Shown: piece by piece, positions 1-13,119 of the stretch
Layout of the letters: every line of letters starts with the position of its first letter
How positions within the stretch are numbered: the first letter of the stretch is position 1
DNA from: Adiantum capillus-veneris
Taxonomy: Eukaryota > Streptophyta > Polypodiopsida > Polypodiales > Pteridaceae
Length of the DNA: 64,000 nt
Assembly: GCA_014529385.2 (NCBI GenBank)
Contig: CM043971.1
Span: 83,652,340 to 83,716,339, forward strand
Reading direction: 5' to 3'
Notes under the pieces: model-generated
Databases searched by the model: none
What the model was told of the DNA's origin: nothing
Seen by the model: only the letters and a program-made list of their open reading frames with translations
Translations under genes and position numbers: made by a program

Positions 1-1667
1 ATTAATAGATTTAAAAAGATAATTGGGCTCAAACATGTCTACTTTAGTCCCAATTTGAGATACTAAACTGGATATGTATTTATGTTTCAATTTTTTGTGG
101 CAATGGCTTGTAACTGAATAAAAGAATTTCAAAAATGGTCAATATGCTTGGACATCTTTATATTCTACCCTGTGGTATCAAATCCCATTAACGTTGTACT
201 TCAGTTTTGTACTATGTATGTAAAAACTAAGGTGAAACATTCTTTTCAATACATGCCATGTGCGTGGACATTTATCGAGGCATTCCACCATAATGCTATG
301 CTATAAATAAAATGGTTGGATGCAAACTTGACCATGTCACACTCAAGGAAGTCTTCATTATGAAAATAATCATTTAGTTAATTGATTGACGTTAGAATTG
401 TGTTAGGATCCTTGGTTCCATCAAAAGCTTTAAACGTGAAAGCTTTTTTGCTCATTTAATTCTTCTTTGGAGTGCCTACAGACTGAATGCATGCAATATG
501 CAACACTTCTTATTCTAATTCATGACATCTCATGCGTTTATAAGCAAGTGATTATTGCAGATTCACAAATTGCTTAGTGATAGTGGGTAGTTGAAGAAAA
601 TAAGCCATGAGTGTGCGCTTATCTTAAATAATGAGAGTATGCAAGTAATCATAATATTTAAAATTAAAGAGTATGTAGCTGTGTTATAGCAAATGGTTTC
701 CAATCCACCAATGCGGTGCCAAACGGATGATTAGAGAAGTAGGAGATCCATGTGTGAGATGCTTTGAAGTTTTTCCTTGAACTCCCTTTTTTTGAATAAT
801 AGATTTTTTTTGTAATAGGCAATCAATAATGCGATCAGCACCAATCAGTAGTTAAACCAGTTGTAGAATTAATTGCGGCTTTTCAACTTGGTTAGGGCTC
901 GGGAAAATGATTTTATGGAGCCGACTGTGGATCCTTTTCACCCCTTTCTCAAAAGGTGAAAACCTCATTTGAGACGGAAAACTCTACATAAACTTGATCT
1001 TCTCAACTAAATCTTGCAAAAATTGGAGCCGTCCATTTTTTTAATTTGAATTACAGGTTTTGGATAAAGTGAACTTTCCTTTTTCAGAGCCCTAAACAAA
1101 GAAATGGTGTGGGAAGAGGCCTTAGAAACATTTTCTCGGTAAGGCTTTGGAGCTTTGACTCCTTAAAGCCTTGGCTTTTGAAGGCTTTGGGCGGATGGTC
1201 ACTCTCAAAAACCCTTTTTTTTTAAGGTTACTTTATGTAAATAAGTATGAACATAGAGTGAGTTTTATTATAGATAGCAGCGATCGCTGTGAGAGCAACA
1301 TGGGGAGATAACAAGAGCTACGATGGGTTTCTTGAGCCCATCAATTTGTCAAGTTCAACAAGAGAAAAGTCTCAACCACGGGAAGAAACCCGTGCACACA
1401 AAAGGCTTTGTTGTTGTGCTCCCAAAAACTCCATAGAGTTGGGTATGTGATATTTTATTAAAGTAGATAGTGCTAATTACAGGCCCCTCTTTTCGTGACC
1501 ATGATTAGCTACTTTGAGCTGTGTTTTTAATGTACTTTTCTTTGTTATGCAATACAACGGTCTTTTATTTTATCATGTGTCCATAGTTGCACTTAATGTG
1601 TATGGTACATGGATTGCTTTCTTGGGTTTACAATATGGTTTACACATATCTCTTTGGATTTTTCTGA

Positions 1668-1671
<4 letters not shown>

Positions 1672-1709
<38 letters not shown>
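1672..1709. repeat. (GA)n microsatellite
   Basis: An uninterrupted GA dinucleotide run of about 19 units. It produces a spurious Arg-Glu repeat in the overlapping open frame, so that frame should not be read as a gene. Confidence 0.97.
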
Positions 1710-1715
<6 letters not shown>

Positions 1716-2083
1716 GAAATGGGATCAAAGACCTTGTCACATTCATCCCTTTAATAAAATTTCAACAAGACTATAGCCTAGTGAAGCAAAAACAAAGCCT
1801 CCACACAATATAAATGTAGATATCTAGTGTAGAGCCTAGAAGGCATTTGGGTATGAGAGGCTAGTGGGACCAAGGTAAAATGTCCAACATAAACTAGCAA
1901 TGATTTTAATGTAAAAAGGGGCCTACTATCTGGGAAGAGTAACTAGTGTCGATGTGTTTGTAGCCCTTGTTTTACTTGTAAAATAATCTTACTTGGCACA
2001 AACTACAGACTATATGGAGTATAGTAACTAGTATTGGGAGCACCTTCTTCTTTACCTACCAAGTCTTTGTGAAGTGTTTAAAT

Positions 2084-2086
<3 letters not shown>

Positions 2087-2115
<29 letters not shown>
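2087..2115. repeat. (TC)n microsatellite
   Basis: A TC dinucleotide run of about 14 units followed by a C-rich edge. Confidence 0.95.
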
Positions 2116-2118
<3 letters not shown>

Positions 2119-3608
2119 CACAAGGAACATAGGGCTGAAAGAAGATTTCAACTTCCACATGAAAAGAAAGGTCTGTTTGAATGGTTATTTAAGGCACCCA
2201 CCACCCGTTAATGATTAGCCTACATGGAAACGTTAAGCCAAGTAGATGCCCCATCATGCATGCCACTTGGCGCCATGCGAATCGTGAGCAAGCTTTGTAG
2301 GGTGCCTAAGTTTACAAAAATTGTAAACTTGGACAACCGTCTTACCCCATCACATGGACAACAAATATCACCTCACGTTTCATGCCCCACTTCTTCTTCT
2401 TTTTTTGAATATGTGATAGTTATATTAGAAAGAGGTCAAACTTACTTTTTTTTGAGAGGTAGAGTGCGGTAAAAGACGGTACATATGCCAACAAAACATG
2501 CAAGGATACATTTACTAGTCGCCTTTAACACTTTCAAAAAAATAGGGATACATTTGTTGGTCTGCTTTTACATATGTATTAGAGACTTTGGTAAGATGTT
2601 CTTAGATGACATCCATCTTACACTATATCCCATCAAAAGGCTTCTTAAATGTCCAATGTAGATAGTCTGCACATAATCAGGTTGGTTATATATCAATGTA
2701 CAGACGTTCACGTTGGGATGGGAGGGTGACTACCTGCCCAGTTTCAAGGAAAAATTAAATAAAAGTTGCAAACTTCAGCAACTGTCACTTACTATTGGTT
2801 GCACCTGATTCTTACTATTGTTGCAACGTGAGCTCCATCCCTATACAATGATGGACAGGGGAGTTCGGATGTCCCTCATCTTGGGCACCCCTATTTTTCC
2901 TTACTACTGGTCAACACCTAGAATCCATGCCAGCACGCCCAAGCTTGGGCAGGCTGTGTGTAATCAGTATGAAAGGGTGCACACATGACAATTTACCAAC
3001 AATGAATTTTGTGCAGCCTAAATTTAAGCACATAGCCACCAAGCCCTCTTCGCACACACAAACTATGCCATCTCCATTGAGCACGCTCTCTCTCCCTTTG
3101 CTTCTCGATGAGATTGGTGAGCCGCAACGACTAACTATGTCCCAAGCCCTACTTCGATGGTTTTCTCACAGCGGGGTGGAGATTCTTGCCACATCATTGT
3201 TTCTTGTTGTTGCACCCTTTGAGGGCCTTACCGCGACCCACCCTTGCCTATCCTCGTCTATATAGACCACAAGGTCACAAAGAGAAGGGATCAAGGGCTC
3301 TGGTGAAAAGTTGCATCAAGATTCAGATCAGAATTGTTGGCTTTTGCGGCACGACAAAAAGTAATCTCTGCAAAAAAAAAGAATCTTAGCACAATAATTA
3401 ATTTTGGCGGCGTGGGTCGGCACCTTTTTTTTGTGCATTAAAGTCATTCTAAAAGTAAATCCTAATATTTATGGAGAATGAAATATGCACATTGCACACC
3501 ATTAAACTCTTCCTACTTCAAGGAGACTAGTGGAGATACATCAAAATGTCATTTTGACCCATTGTGTGTCACCTCGACACACTGTGTGTAATATGAACAC
3601 AAGCAAGG

Positions 3609-3611
<3 letters not shown>

Positions 3612-3682
<71 letters not shown>
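3612..3682. repeat. (CT)n(CA)n compound microsatellite
   Basis: About 21 CT units pass directly into about 14 CA units. It abuts the left end of the first Penelope-like copy, which may therefore have been truncated or joined here. Confidence 0.95.
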
Positions 3683-3684
<2 letters not shown>

Positions 3685-4645
3685 TATCTTTTGTAACCAC
3701 TTTGTAGAACAACCCATTATCTTTTGTAACCATTCTGTAGAACAAGCTTGCTTTGATATAAAAGCCCTTGTACAAGCCTTTTGTCAGAATGGCTTTGAGA
3801 GAATTAGATTATGGAGAATCATCTACAAATACTTGGAAGCCACAAAAAACCTTCAATCATGTACAAACTTCAAAAAAGCCAACTTATGCCTCAAAAAGTG
3901 GGCATTAGGTCCCTAATGGGGGCCTAGTGCCCCCATTAGTGGACTCTCCTACAAACATAATTGACCTAGTGAAAAGAGGAGGATTTTCCCTACACATACC
4001 TAATTACATGAGTGACTTTGACATCATAAGGGTGATACTTGTCCGCCACGTGGGAAGTACTACAAATCACCTCCACACACTTCCACTAGACCACTACACT
4101 GGCATACATCCTTGCATGGCGGGGACCCTACCACCTCTGCCACGTCGCCCCATACTCCCACCACCCCACTCTGCCTGAGCAAACCACTCCCGTGTACTTT
4201 TTCAAAATGGAAAATCTACAGATCAATATGAAGGTTGCAATGTGGGATATTGAGAGCTTGAGTTTGCAAGACTTTTTGATTGGACCACCATACTTCCCTA
4301 ACCAGCTCAATATGGAGCTCCCCAATCATGCCTGGGCCTTCATCATAGGACTACCTCCTCTTTAAATTTCTTGGCTTAAGCTATGGTGGACATCGATAAC
4401 AAGTGTCCTTCATTGATGACACCTACCTACCACTACTAACTCTCTTTCTGTTGTTGGCTATGATGGTGGCAGGTAACATTTGGAGGACTTACCATATCTT
4501 GCATGCAATTGATTTAATGGGAGTTTTTCTTCCTTGATTGTCCATTACCCAAGTTATACATGATGAATATACATTTTTTGGACTTTTTTTACCTATGGAT
4601 GATTGTCTTTTATATGCTCTGATGGTTGAGTTCATCCTACACACA
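3683..4645 (+). mobile_element. Penelope-like element, 3' end, copy 1
   Basis: This segment is a diverged direct repeat of 16490-16704 plus 22251-23035, the 3' end of the element that follows. It lacks the upstream RT portion, so it is a 5'-truncated copy. Compared with copy 2 it has two small deletions, near 4010 and 4119, and a 34-bp tandem duplication at its left end. The stretch that continues the RT frame of copy 2 is present but frameshifted. Positions 3913-3939 form an 11-bp-stem hairpin with a 5-base loop. The segment also contains the unoccupied copia target site (GTGCC, 3927-3931). Its right end meets the start of copy 2, which resembles the pseudo-LTR tandem layout known for Penelope-like elements. 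Confidence 0.6.
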
Positions 4646-4963
4646 GTAATGGTCTTGCAAGCCTTCAAAGCTGATCAAGATCCTTTGTTAAAATTATAAG
4701 CTTACATAACCTTTAATTCTCCTATTACAGGATGTAGCTAATTCTTGGCATGAGGATCTTATAAGGTTGGGCTATCCTGAGCGATTACCGATTGTTGCAT
4801 CCTTCATACAAGGCCTTCTTCTCTGTATCAGAGGCCCTCTCTTCCACACTACTATCATTGAGCATGATTTGGCATGTCTCACTATTGATGCAGATTTTGA
4901 GAGTATGCTTCTCTCTACTCTGGACGTACCCTCCTGGCTTTGTATATCTATGCATTAGCCAAG

Positions 4964-5232
4964 TGTTAAGCGTAGGAATTTTTGGATGTTTTACCTTAGT
5001 GGAATTTGGAATGTTAACTTTTGTACTTTTGGGATTCCAAGGGGTGTTCTTGGGAAAGGGCATTGCCCATTAGTATTCTCGAATTATGTAACTGTCGATC
5101 AGTGTCTTCTTGGGAATGTGAAAGCGAAAGTTATGGCGGATTTAGTCTATTGTCAGTTTCTGTGTTCTGTTCCAGTTCCAGTTCCATTCTGATTTCTGTG
5201 TTTGTCTATTCTGAATGTCTATGCCTTAAACA
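4964..5232 (+). repeat. 5' LTR of gypsy A
   Basis: 269 bp, TG...CA, nearly identical to 13120-13388. The bases just downstream (from 5233) should hold the primer binding site, but they do not match the usual initiator-Met tRNA complement seen in the copia element here. Confidence 0.95.
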
Positions 5233-5299
5233 CTTGGCGATCACGGTGTCAGCGTGATGTAGCATGGACGGATTCAGGTTTCTCTTGTAGGAGCGAGTG

Positions 5300-7000
5300 C
5301 TATGGCAGTGAAAGGTTTAGTTGAATGGAGGGAGGATGTTCAGAATAGTGTGAGTTGGTATGGGTGGTTGGTTGCACTCTGGAGGAAGCGAAAGAGGATA
5401 CATTCCCGTATTGGACAAGATTAGTTGCTAGGCGGTTTCGAAAGTTTTATGGGCGAGATGGTCAGGGTTCGGAACTACAGGGAATTTTGGATTATACTGG
5501 GATGCACCGAGTTTCTATAGGGGAAGATTCAGATGATACTGTGGAGGATTGGGATGGAGAGAGGATTATTTAAGTGATCGGTGGGAAGAAGAAGTAGCGA
5601 ATGAAGAACAGGATATATTTTCGCGGCTGTTGGCGGTTGCAGTTGTTCAGCATGCATTAGTGGCGAGAAGGAGATTGATTTTTGATCCGTTGGGAAGTAC
5701 CAGTGCAGGAAATCTTGTACAACAAGGTGGACCTACAAATATGGCGGCAGCTAGGCAGGATATGCGCGTCAAATTCCGGACCTTTTCGGGAAAGTCGAAA
5801 GAAGACCCCGATTGCCACATATCTCAATACGAGACAAGATGGAAGGCCGGAGGATTTGCCAGAGTGTACGATGCCTAGGCTAAGATGCGCCAGTTTGAGG
5901 CTACATTGGATGGGAAGGCTATGCAATGGTTCAATAATTTTCCAGCAGGTCGTTTGCTGATTATGATGGTTTGAAAGCAACATTTTTGAATAGGTTCACA
6001 AGGGAAAGACTCCACATGATGTGTTGACCAAGCTTAGGGAAGTGAAACAAAGGAAATGTTTGTTGAGGATTATGCACAAAAGTTTAACCAATATGTGAGA
6101 AGGCTGACTGCTCAAGAAAGGCCAACTGATGAAATGCTTGCTGGATATTTTTTGAATGGATTAAGGAAGGAATTGAAGAATGTTGTTGTTGGAGTTGATG
6201 TTGCAGGTGGATTACAAGCATTAGTGGAAACAACTCAAAGATCAGAGAAAAGGTTTGGGTTATCTCATGGGAAAGCAGCCAAGAGGTCATCTAAAGAAAA
6301 GAAAAAAAGTAGGTCAAAGAAAAAGAAGAGGTCAGATAATTTGGATTCGGATAGCGATTCGGATTTGGAAACTGATACTGATTTAGATACGGAAACGGAT
6401 TTTGATGGTGAAGAGGATTCTAGTGATGATTCGGATTCAGAAGGAGATGAGGATAAGAAGAAGAAAAACAAGAAGAAGTGGAAGAAAATGTCTAAAGAGA
6501 AAGAGGATAGAGTGGAAAAATTGATGGCAAAGAAATTAAAGAAGTTGGGAGTGCGGAAAGTTATGGAATCAAAAACCCCTCATTGTGAAATTTGTGTTAA
6601 GGATGGGCATTGGACAAAGAAATGTTGGTTTAATCCGAATTTCAGGGGTGTTGTACCAGAAAGGATTCAGCAGAAGATACAACAACAAGGACCTCAAACT
6701 CATGGGGTGTTTCCAGAGACAATAGGAAGGCAGAGGATGTTCAATAATCAAGGTTCGCAAAGGCAACAACCGTATTTTGGGTGGAGACCATAGTTTAATC
6801 AAGGGGGACCATCATTTAGAGGAAATTTCAATTCGGGAGGAGGACCGAGATATGGAGGATGGCAGAATTCAAGACCCCCGTGGGAGGGAAATTGGGATCA
6901 GCAGCAGCAGCGATGGCAGAATTGGCAGCCACAACCATAAGGATGGAATCAGCCGGTTTGGAATTATCAAGGGGGGAATCAGCAACAGCCAAGGGGGCAA
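5300..7000 (+). pseudogene. gag of gypsy A, broken
   Basis: Decayed Gag (structural protein that packages element RNA). The frame is open from about 5549 to a TAG at 5876. It then passes through at least three single-base shifts between about 5950 and 6056, and is open again from 6056. A capsid-like core lies around 5760-6260. Highly charged Lys/Asp/Glu/Ser tracts follow at 6290-6480. A CCHC zinc knuckle (C-x2-C-x4-H-x4-C) lies near 6583-6625, followed by a Gln/Gly/Trp-rich tail. Stops at 6791 (TAG) and 6938 (TAA) interrupt this Gln-rich tail and look like former Gln codons. The downstream frame continues without shift into the protease/RT region at 7001. The true start codon is uncertain. 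Confidence 0.85.
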
Positions 7001-10000
7001 GTGCCGCAGTTGCCAGCACCACCAGCACAGCCAGCAGAAGCAAACAAAGAGCCGAGAAGTAGTTTGATAGTAGTAGAATCATTTCAAGATCAAGGGGTGA
7101 ATGAAGTCGCTATGGATTGTCAGTCAGAATGTGATTGTTCTAAATGTTTGCAAGAGGAAGTAGATGTATTAGTGACAACAAGGTCAAAAGCAAGGTTGAA
7201 ACCTCCACTGGACTGGGAGGAGCAGAAGGAGATTCGGGATGAGGTAGCTGAAGATTTGATGGAAAAGGATCAACAACAGAGCAAGCTTAAATCGAAGGAG
7301 AAAGGAGTAAAAAAGGAGGGGAAGGAAAGAGAAAGGACGGATACCTTGTTTAAAGAGTTAACTAATTCCTCTATACATTTTACTTTGGATCAGTTGTTGT
7401 CATTAGTTCCAATTTTCAGAGATAAATTATATACAGTGATGCGAAGGTCAAAGACTGTTCCGAGTATGAAGGAGGTGCAGCAGACAGTTCAGAGTTGCCA
7501 GATTAGCCCAGAGGATGTGGATTTTTCAGTACCAACACTGTCGTTGGAATTTAATAACCGCAAATTTTCTGATGTTCTATTGGATGGTGGATTAGGGGTC
7601 AACATACTTTCAGAATCGGAATTTCTAAGGATGCAAGATGTCAGGTTGAAACCAGCTCCATTTCAAGTGCGTATGGCTTATCAGAGCAGAGTTCAACCAG
7701 TGGGGATGTTAAGGAGTCAAGGAATTATCATTCATGGATTGCAGTTTATGGTAAACTTTATAGTCATCAGGATGAAGGATTCAAAAAATACCTATTCTAT
7801 GTTGTTGGGGAAGCCATGGTTTCGCACAGCTAAGCTAAAACAGGATTGGGGAAAAAATGAAGTGACGGTTAAGAAAGGAAGGAGACAAGTTACATTACCA
7901 ATGGGGCCGAAGAAGGAATTGTCAGAAGAGACGAAGCCAATGTTGGCACAAGCAATTAACATGTCTGAAGGATTGGAGGATGATGAAGAAGCATATTTCC
8001 TAGCAGCAAATCGAATAATTGTTCCGGTATTTGAGGTAGATGTGGAGCAGATCATTGACAAATATACAGAGAAAGAGAACAGTTTGGGAATTGATCAGCT
8101 GCAGGGGAATATAGATGGTGTGGAACAGGAAAATTTAGAAGAGAAGAGAATCCAAGAGGAAACGGTGATGGAGGATTCGGAATTGGAGCCAAAGGAGGCA
8201 ATTCGGAGAGCGGAAGCTCTGTATGATAAGATGATAAAGAAAGTTTCTCGAGTTAAGGAGGATGATTTACAGGATCTGAATTTGGGGACAGAGGATCATC
8301 CAAAGATGGTAAGAGTTAGTGTTCATTTGGAAGATGGCTTAAAGAAGGACTTGAAGGAATTACTGTTGGAGTATATTGATGTCTTTGCATGGGATTATTC
8401 TGATTTGAAAGGCATGGATCCTCAAGTGTACAAGCATCATATAAATTTGAAAACGAGTGTTGTTCCAGTGATTCAACAAAGATATAGGATGAATCCAAAT
8501 TATGCCAAGCAGGTGAAAGAGGAATTGGACAAATTGCTGAATGAAGGATTTATAGTGCCAGTGGATCAGGCAGAATGGTTGTCACCAATTGTAGTGGTAC
8601 CCAAGAAGTCGGGGAAGTTAAGGGTTTGTGTGGATTACAGAAAATTGAATGCAACAACAGTTTCAGATCCATTTCCATTTCCTTTTATTGATTTAGTTCT
8701 GGATGATGTAGCGGGACATGAGATGTACACTTTTCTTGATGGATTTTCACGATACAATCAAATACCAATGGCTGAGGAGGATGTTGAAAAAACTACTTTT
8801 ATCACAGAATGGGGAGCTTTTTCATATACAGTGATGAGCTTTGGATTGAAGAATGGACCGCCATCGTTTTCGAAGGCAGCTTTTAAAACCTTTGAGCCAC
8901 ATTTGACAGATTTTATGAGGATTTTTATGGATGATTTGGGGAAAAAATCAGGCATCTAGAATATTTGAGGAAGTGTTTTGAAAGATGTAGGATGTTTCGG
9001 ATGTCACTTAATCCCCAAAAGTGTGCAATAGCAGTACAGAAGGAAAAATTGTTGGGACGTATCATCTCTCAAGAAGGAATGTCGATTGATGGGGACAACA
9101 TTAGTGCAATTCAGAAAGTTGTAGCTCCAAAAAATTTGAAGGCAGTGATGCGGTTTGTTGGACAGATCAAATGGCATGGTAGGTATTTACGGTATTTGGC
9201 GGATGTGAGCGCACCACTTAGTCATTTGACTAAGAAGGAAATGGAATTTGTTTGGGGAGAAGCTCAAGAAAAGGCTTTTCAGATTATCAAAAAGATGTTG
9301 GTAGTTTCACCTATACTTCAACCACCAAATTGGGAATTGCCATTTCATGTGTATGTTGATGCTTCCGACATGGCAGTAGGAGTTGTTTTAATGCAGGAGA
9401 AGATTAAGGGATGGTTTAGACCGGTTTATTATGCTAGTAGAATTTTGAGAGCACCGGAGAAGAATTACACAGTTACAAAAAGGGAAGCTTTGGGAATGAT
9501 TTTTGCTTTGGAAAAATTCTGACATTATCTGTTAGGGAATAAAGTGGTTTTTCATGTGGATCACCAGGCTTTATTGTTTCTTGTAAAGAAGCCAAAACTG
9601 AAAGCCATATTAGCAAAATGGATGCTCATGTTGTAAGAATTTGATTACATAGTTGTTCATACTCTAGGAACTCAGCATGCAGTGGCGGATTACCTCAGCA
9701 GGTTGGAACATAAGGAGGAATTACCAGGAGTATCGGATAAATTTCCTGATGCAAATTTGTTCCGTGTGGAACGACAGTTTTTTGATAATTGGTATGATCA
9801 GATGGTTCAGTTTCTGACAGATGGAGTTTTACTTACGACAATGTCTCCGGATCAAAGGAAGAAGTTTGCATTGAGGAGAAGACCATTTCTAATTATAGCC
9901 AAAGCATTATATAGAAGAGGAGCAGATCAGATTATACGACGATGTGTTCCGGATGAAGAGCAGAAAGCATTGTTGCAGGAGGCACATTGGGGATCAGCTG

Positions 10001-11295
10001 GAGAACATTTCTCAAGGGGAATTACAGGTCGGAAAATTTTACAAGCTGGACTTTGGTGGCCTTTGTTATTGAAGGATGCACATAGTTTTGCCAAGGAATG
10101 TTTTCAATGTCAGAAGATGGGGCAGCCTACACAAGGGGATAGGATGCAGGATCATCCAGTCTTGCCATTAGAACCATTTCAGAAGTGGGGAATGGATTTT
10201 GTGGGCCCAATAAAACCACGCGCAAAGAGGACAGGTTCTAGATATATTCTTGTTGCCACAGATTATGCTACCAAATGGGTGGAAGCGGTGGCTTTGAGAG
10301 ATAATAAAGCAGCAAGTGTGGCACGGTTTCCTTATAAAAACATTATGACAAGATTTGGATGTCCTATTGAGTTGGTATCGGATCAGGGAACACACTTTTT
10401 GAATTATGTGATTCAGGAGTTGACATCCAGACATATGATTTTGCATAAGAAATCTACTCCATATCAACCGCAAGCAAATGGGCAGGCAGAAAGCTCAAAT
10501 AAAGTGCTGGTGAGAATTTTGAAGAAGATTGTGTCCAGAAACAAATCGGATTGGGATGACGAGCTGGATTCAGCACTATGGGCTTTTTGGACGGCTTTAA
10601 AGGTGGCAACTGGAATGACACCTTTCAAATTGGTATTTGGGATCGAAGCTGTGGTGCCAATGGAATATGTAATTCCAAGCTTGAGGTTGTCAGTTCAGCA
10701 TAAGTTAAGTCCGGAGGAATCATTTTCTCATAGACAGAAGGAACTGCTTGAATTGGAAGAGGATAGAATTCAGAGTGCCTATTTGGTGGAAGTTGGGCAG
10801 AAGAGGAGACAAGCATGGATGTCTAGGCAGGTGAAATTCAAAATTTTTCAGAAAGGGGATTGGGTGATGTTATATAATTCTAAATTGGGACCACATCCGG
10901 GTAAGTTGAAGCTGAGATATTTGGGACCTTATCAGATTGAATCAGAACAAGGCCAAGGAACATTTTTGTTGAAAGATGTCTTCAGAACAAAGATTTTGAA
11001 ACCTGTGAATGGATTCAGATTGAAGAAATTTTATGGAAAGGTGCCTGAGGTTCCCAAGTGGATGGTCAATAAGGCTGAGGATATTGGCAGTAAATTGTTA
11101 ACAGTTGGTGATTTGGGAGTTGCAGTGGAATATTCAGAGGTAGAATTGGCAATTTGTTCTAGCAATTCAAAACCTGTAAAGGGATCTGGAATTCGGAATT
11201 TGGATTGCGGACTGGAAGTCGAAATTCGGACTGTCGGATTTGGAGTCCCGAAAGAGGAAAGTCGGAGGAATGGAATTGAGCAAAAGGGTACATAG
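7001..11295 (+). pseudogene. pol of gypsy A (PR-RT-RH-IN), broken
   Basis: Polyprotein region for reverse transcription and integration. The protease active site appears near 7590 as LLDGG rather than D-S/T-G, a variant common in plant gypsy elements. RT spans about 8500-8960, with the motif FLDGFSRYNQI and the catalytic FMDD at about 8925. A small deletion plus frameshift lies right after the FMDD (8935-8965). RNase H is at about 9340-9700 (VYVDAS motif). It is interrupted by TGA at 9520 and TAA at 9634. Integrase follows from about 9990, with an HHCC zinc finger and a D,D,E catalytic set (the D in WGMDF near 10194, the D in VSDQG near 10381, the E in QAESS near 10488). I see no chromodomain at the C-terminus. 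The element cannot make an active enzyme as it stands. Confidence 0.93.
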
Positions 11296-11349
11296 GTACT
11301 CATAAGTGGGGGTACTCATTTTAAGGCAAGAAATTCGCTTAGTGCTGAT

Positions 11350-12941
11350 GTGACTTACTTAAGGACGAACATTTTTTGGGCGAATCCTGCATGGCGTGCC
11401 CAAATCGAGGAGAAAATTCATCATCATAAGAGTAAGGTGGTGAGAGGAGTTGGGGATCACATCCAAGTGTGTGAACGTCGCAGTTCAGTGACTGTTAATT
11501 CGGGGAAGAAGGGCGAAATGTTTTCTGAGAATATTAAGGGAAAGTTGATGGCAGGTATGCAAGATGATGCGTCAGAAGCGATGGCGAACACCAGGTCGAT
11601 GAAGATGGCGATAGAGGAGTTGTTCAAGGCACGGCAACAGGAAGAGCACATCGAGGTGGAGAGTGATGAGGCTGAGTCTCTGAGTGATCAGGGCAGTGTG
11701 GAGATAGCGGTGGCAGCGTTTGACCCAAATGAGACGGAAACCCAGGTATGGCTCAAGCGTATCGGTCTTTATGAACTTGCATGTCTACCTTGGTATACAT
11801 GGGCAAAGAATGAGTTCGTGGAGCAGAAGTGGAATATGATTAAGGAAAGTGATGGAATGATTATAGCGGATGTTCGCTTGACACCAAAGTTGGTGTCCAA
11901 AGTCTTCAAGGTTCCCTGTCTAACTGTGCCGGCTAAGACGAGGAAGTTGACTGATTCCCAGATGAAGGGGGAATTTGGAAATCCGGTAGGGACGAAGGCA
12001 TATTATATGGTGAAGAATGCGGGTGGAAACAGAGCCTCAAATTTGTTTTGGTATTTGGAAAAGGTGTGCATTCTCCAGAAGACTGCCTACATGTCTAAAG
12101 AGGCTTTTGCACCATTGTTCCAGGCTGAGAGAGGCATTAAGGTTGATTGGGCATCAGTTTTATATGATCTGATGCAGTTAACTGGAAAAAGAGATTGGCG
12201 TCGGACACCAGCAGTGGGCAGAGTAGCACCTTATTTGGCTACAATTTTTGAGTATGTTCTGAAGGTTTCGACAATAGCAACAGGTTTGAAGACACCAGTG
12301 GCAGATGTGGCAAAAGAAGAGGGAATAGTATGTGGAAGTAAGAGAAGGAAATTGTTGTTGGGCTCTCCAACAGTTGAAAAGGCAAATCACCTTTCAAAGT
12401 CTCTTGGAAGGGTTTGGAAGAGTCGGAATCAAAGCCGAACAGTTTCACAACGGAATCAGAATCAAAGAATTCGGAGTCCAAAGGCAAGAAGGTAACGTTG
12501 TTTATGAAAGGAATGGGTGGAGCTGCGGAGAAGACTGCTCTGGAAAGTTTGAAAGTTAAAGCAGGGAGCAGTGACAGTTATGAGAAATAGGGGGATTTTT
12601 TTGTGGAAAAGGCAGCTAGCAGTTTGACTCAACTGAATGAGTTCCTGCAGAATCAAGATGCAGCGCTTAGGGTGATGGAAGCTGAGAAGATGGAACATAA
12701 ATGTAGTGCTATTTCGGAATGGGAAATGCAGAAAGTTAGGATGCAGTTGTTTCAGGAGAGGTCCAATAAAGAAAGATTGCAGGAGGAGGTTAAAAGAATT
12801 ACAACTGAGGCTATGGCGAGAAATGCTGAAGTTCTGAGTGTAGCTGAGGATTTTACTAGGTGGGCAGACGGACTAAAGACTGTAGTGGATGAGCAATTTA
12901 AAGAACGGGCAGTGATGTTTTGGGACCAGATCGGATTGTAG
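11350..12941 (+). pseudogene. extra ORF downstream of pol in gypsy A
   Basis: I do not recognise this gene. An open frame of 381 codons (11350-12495) starts just after pol. Comparing frames, the coding trace shifts near 12376 in an A-run. It then continues in another frame to 12941, broken only by a TAG at 12588. That gives a former product of roughly 530 residues. The N-terminal half has no evident transmembrane segment. The middle is rich in aromatic and basic residues (about 11730-12330). The last 110 residues (12603-12941) look like an acidic/basic coiled coil. Position matches the additional ORF or env-like ORF of Athila/Tat-type gypsy elements, but nothing here looks like an envelope protein. 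The N-terminal boundary is uncertain, since 11350 is a non-ATG start. Confidence 0.6.
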
Positions 12942-13119
12942 CAGGAGGAGTGGAATTGGAAGTGGAAAAGCAGGTGGAAGCAGAGGTGGAAAAGCAGTCG
13001 GATTCGGATGTTGCAGCAGTAAAGGCAGATGCAGAAGGGGATGTTGGGGAGCAGATTGTTTGATCAAGGGATTGTGGGTCCAGGTCAGCCTATGGCTCTA
13101 GCCACCGGGCTATGCCAGG

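Larger units (their letters stand above)
1..3482. other. non-genic AT-rich flank
   Basis: I see no gene here. Open frames are short, several begin at non-ATG codons, and none has a recognisable domain. The stretch holds simple repeats at 1672-1709 and 2087-2115. It may contain worn transposon sequence, but I found no long repeat partner elsewhere in the window. Confidence 0.6.

Noticed and set aside
3683-4645. hammerhead ribozyme in the PLE pseudo-LTR
   Set aside because: Known in some Penelope-like elements, but I could not find the CUGANGA...GAAA core by eye in either copy.
6265-6471. minus-strand Ser/Phe-rich frame
   Set aside because: Shadow of the Lys/Asp/Glu-rich part of gypsy A gag.
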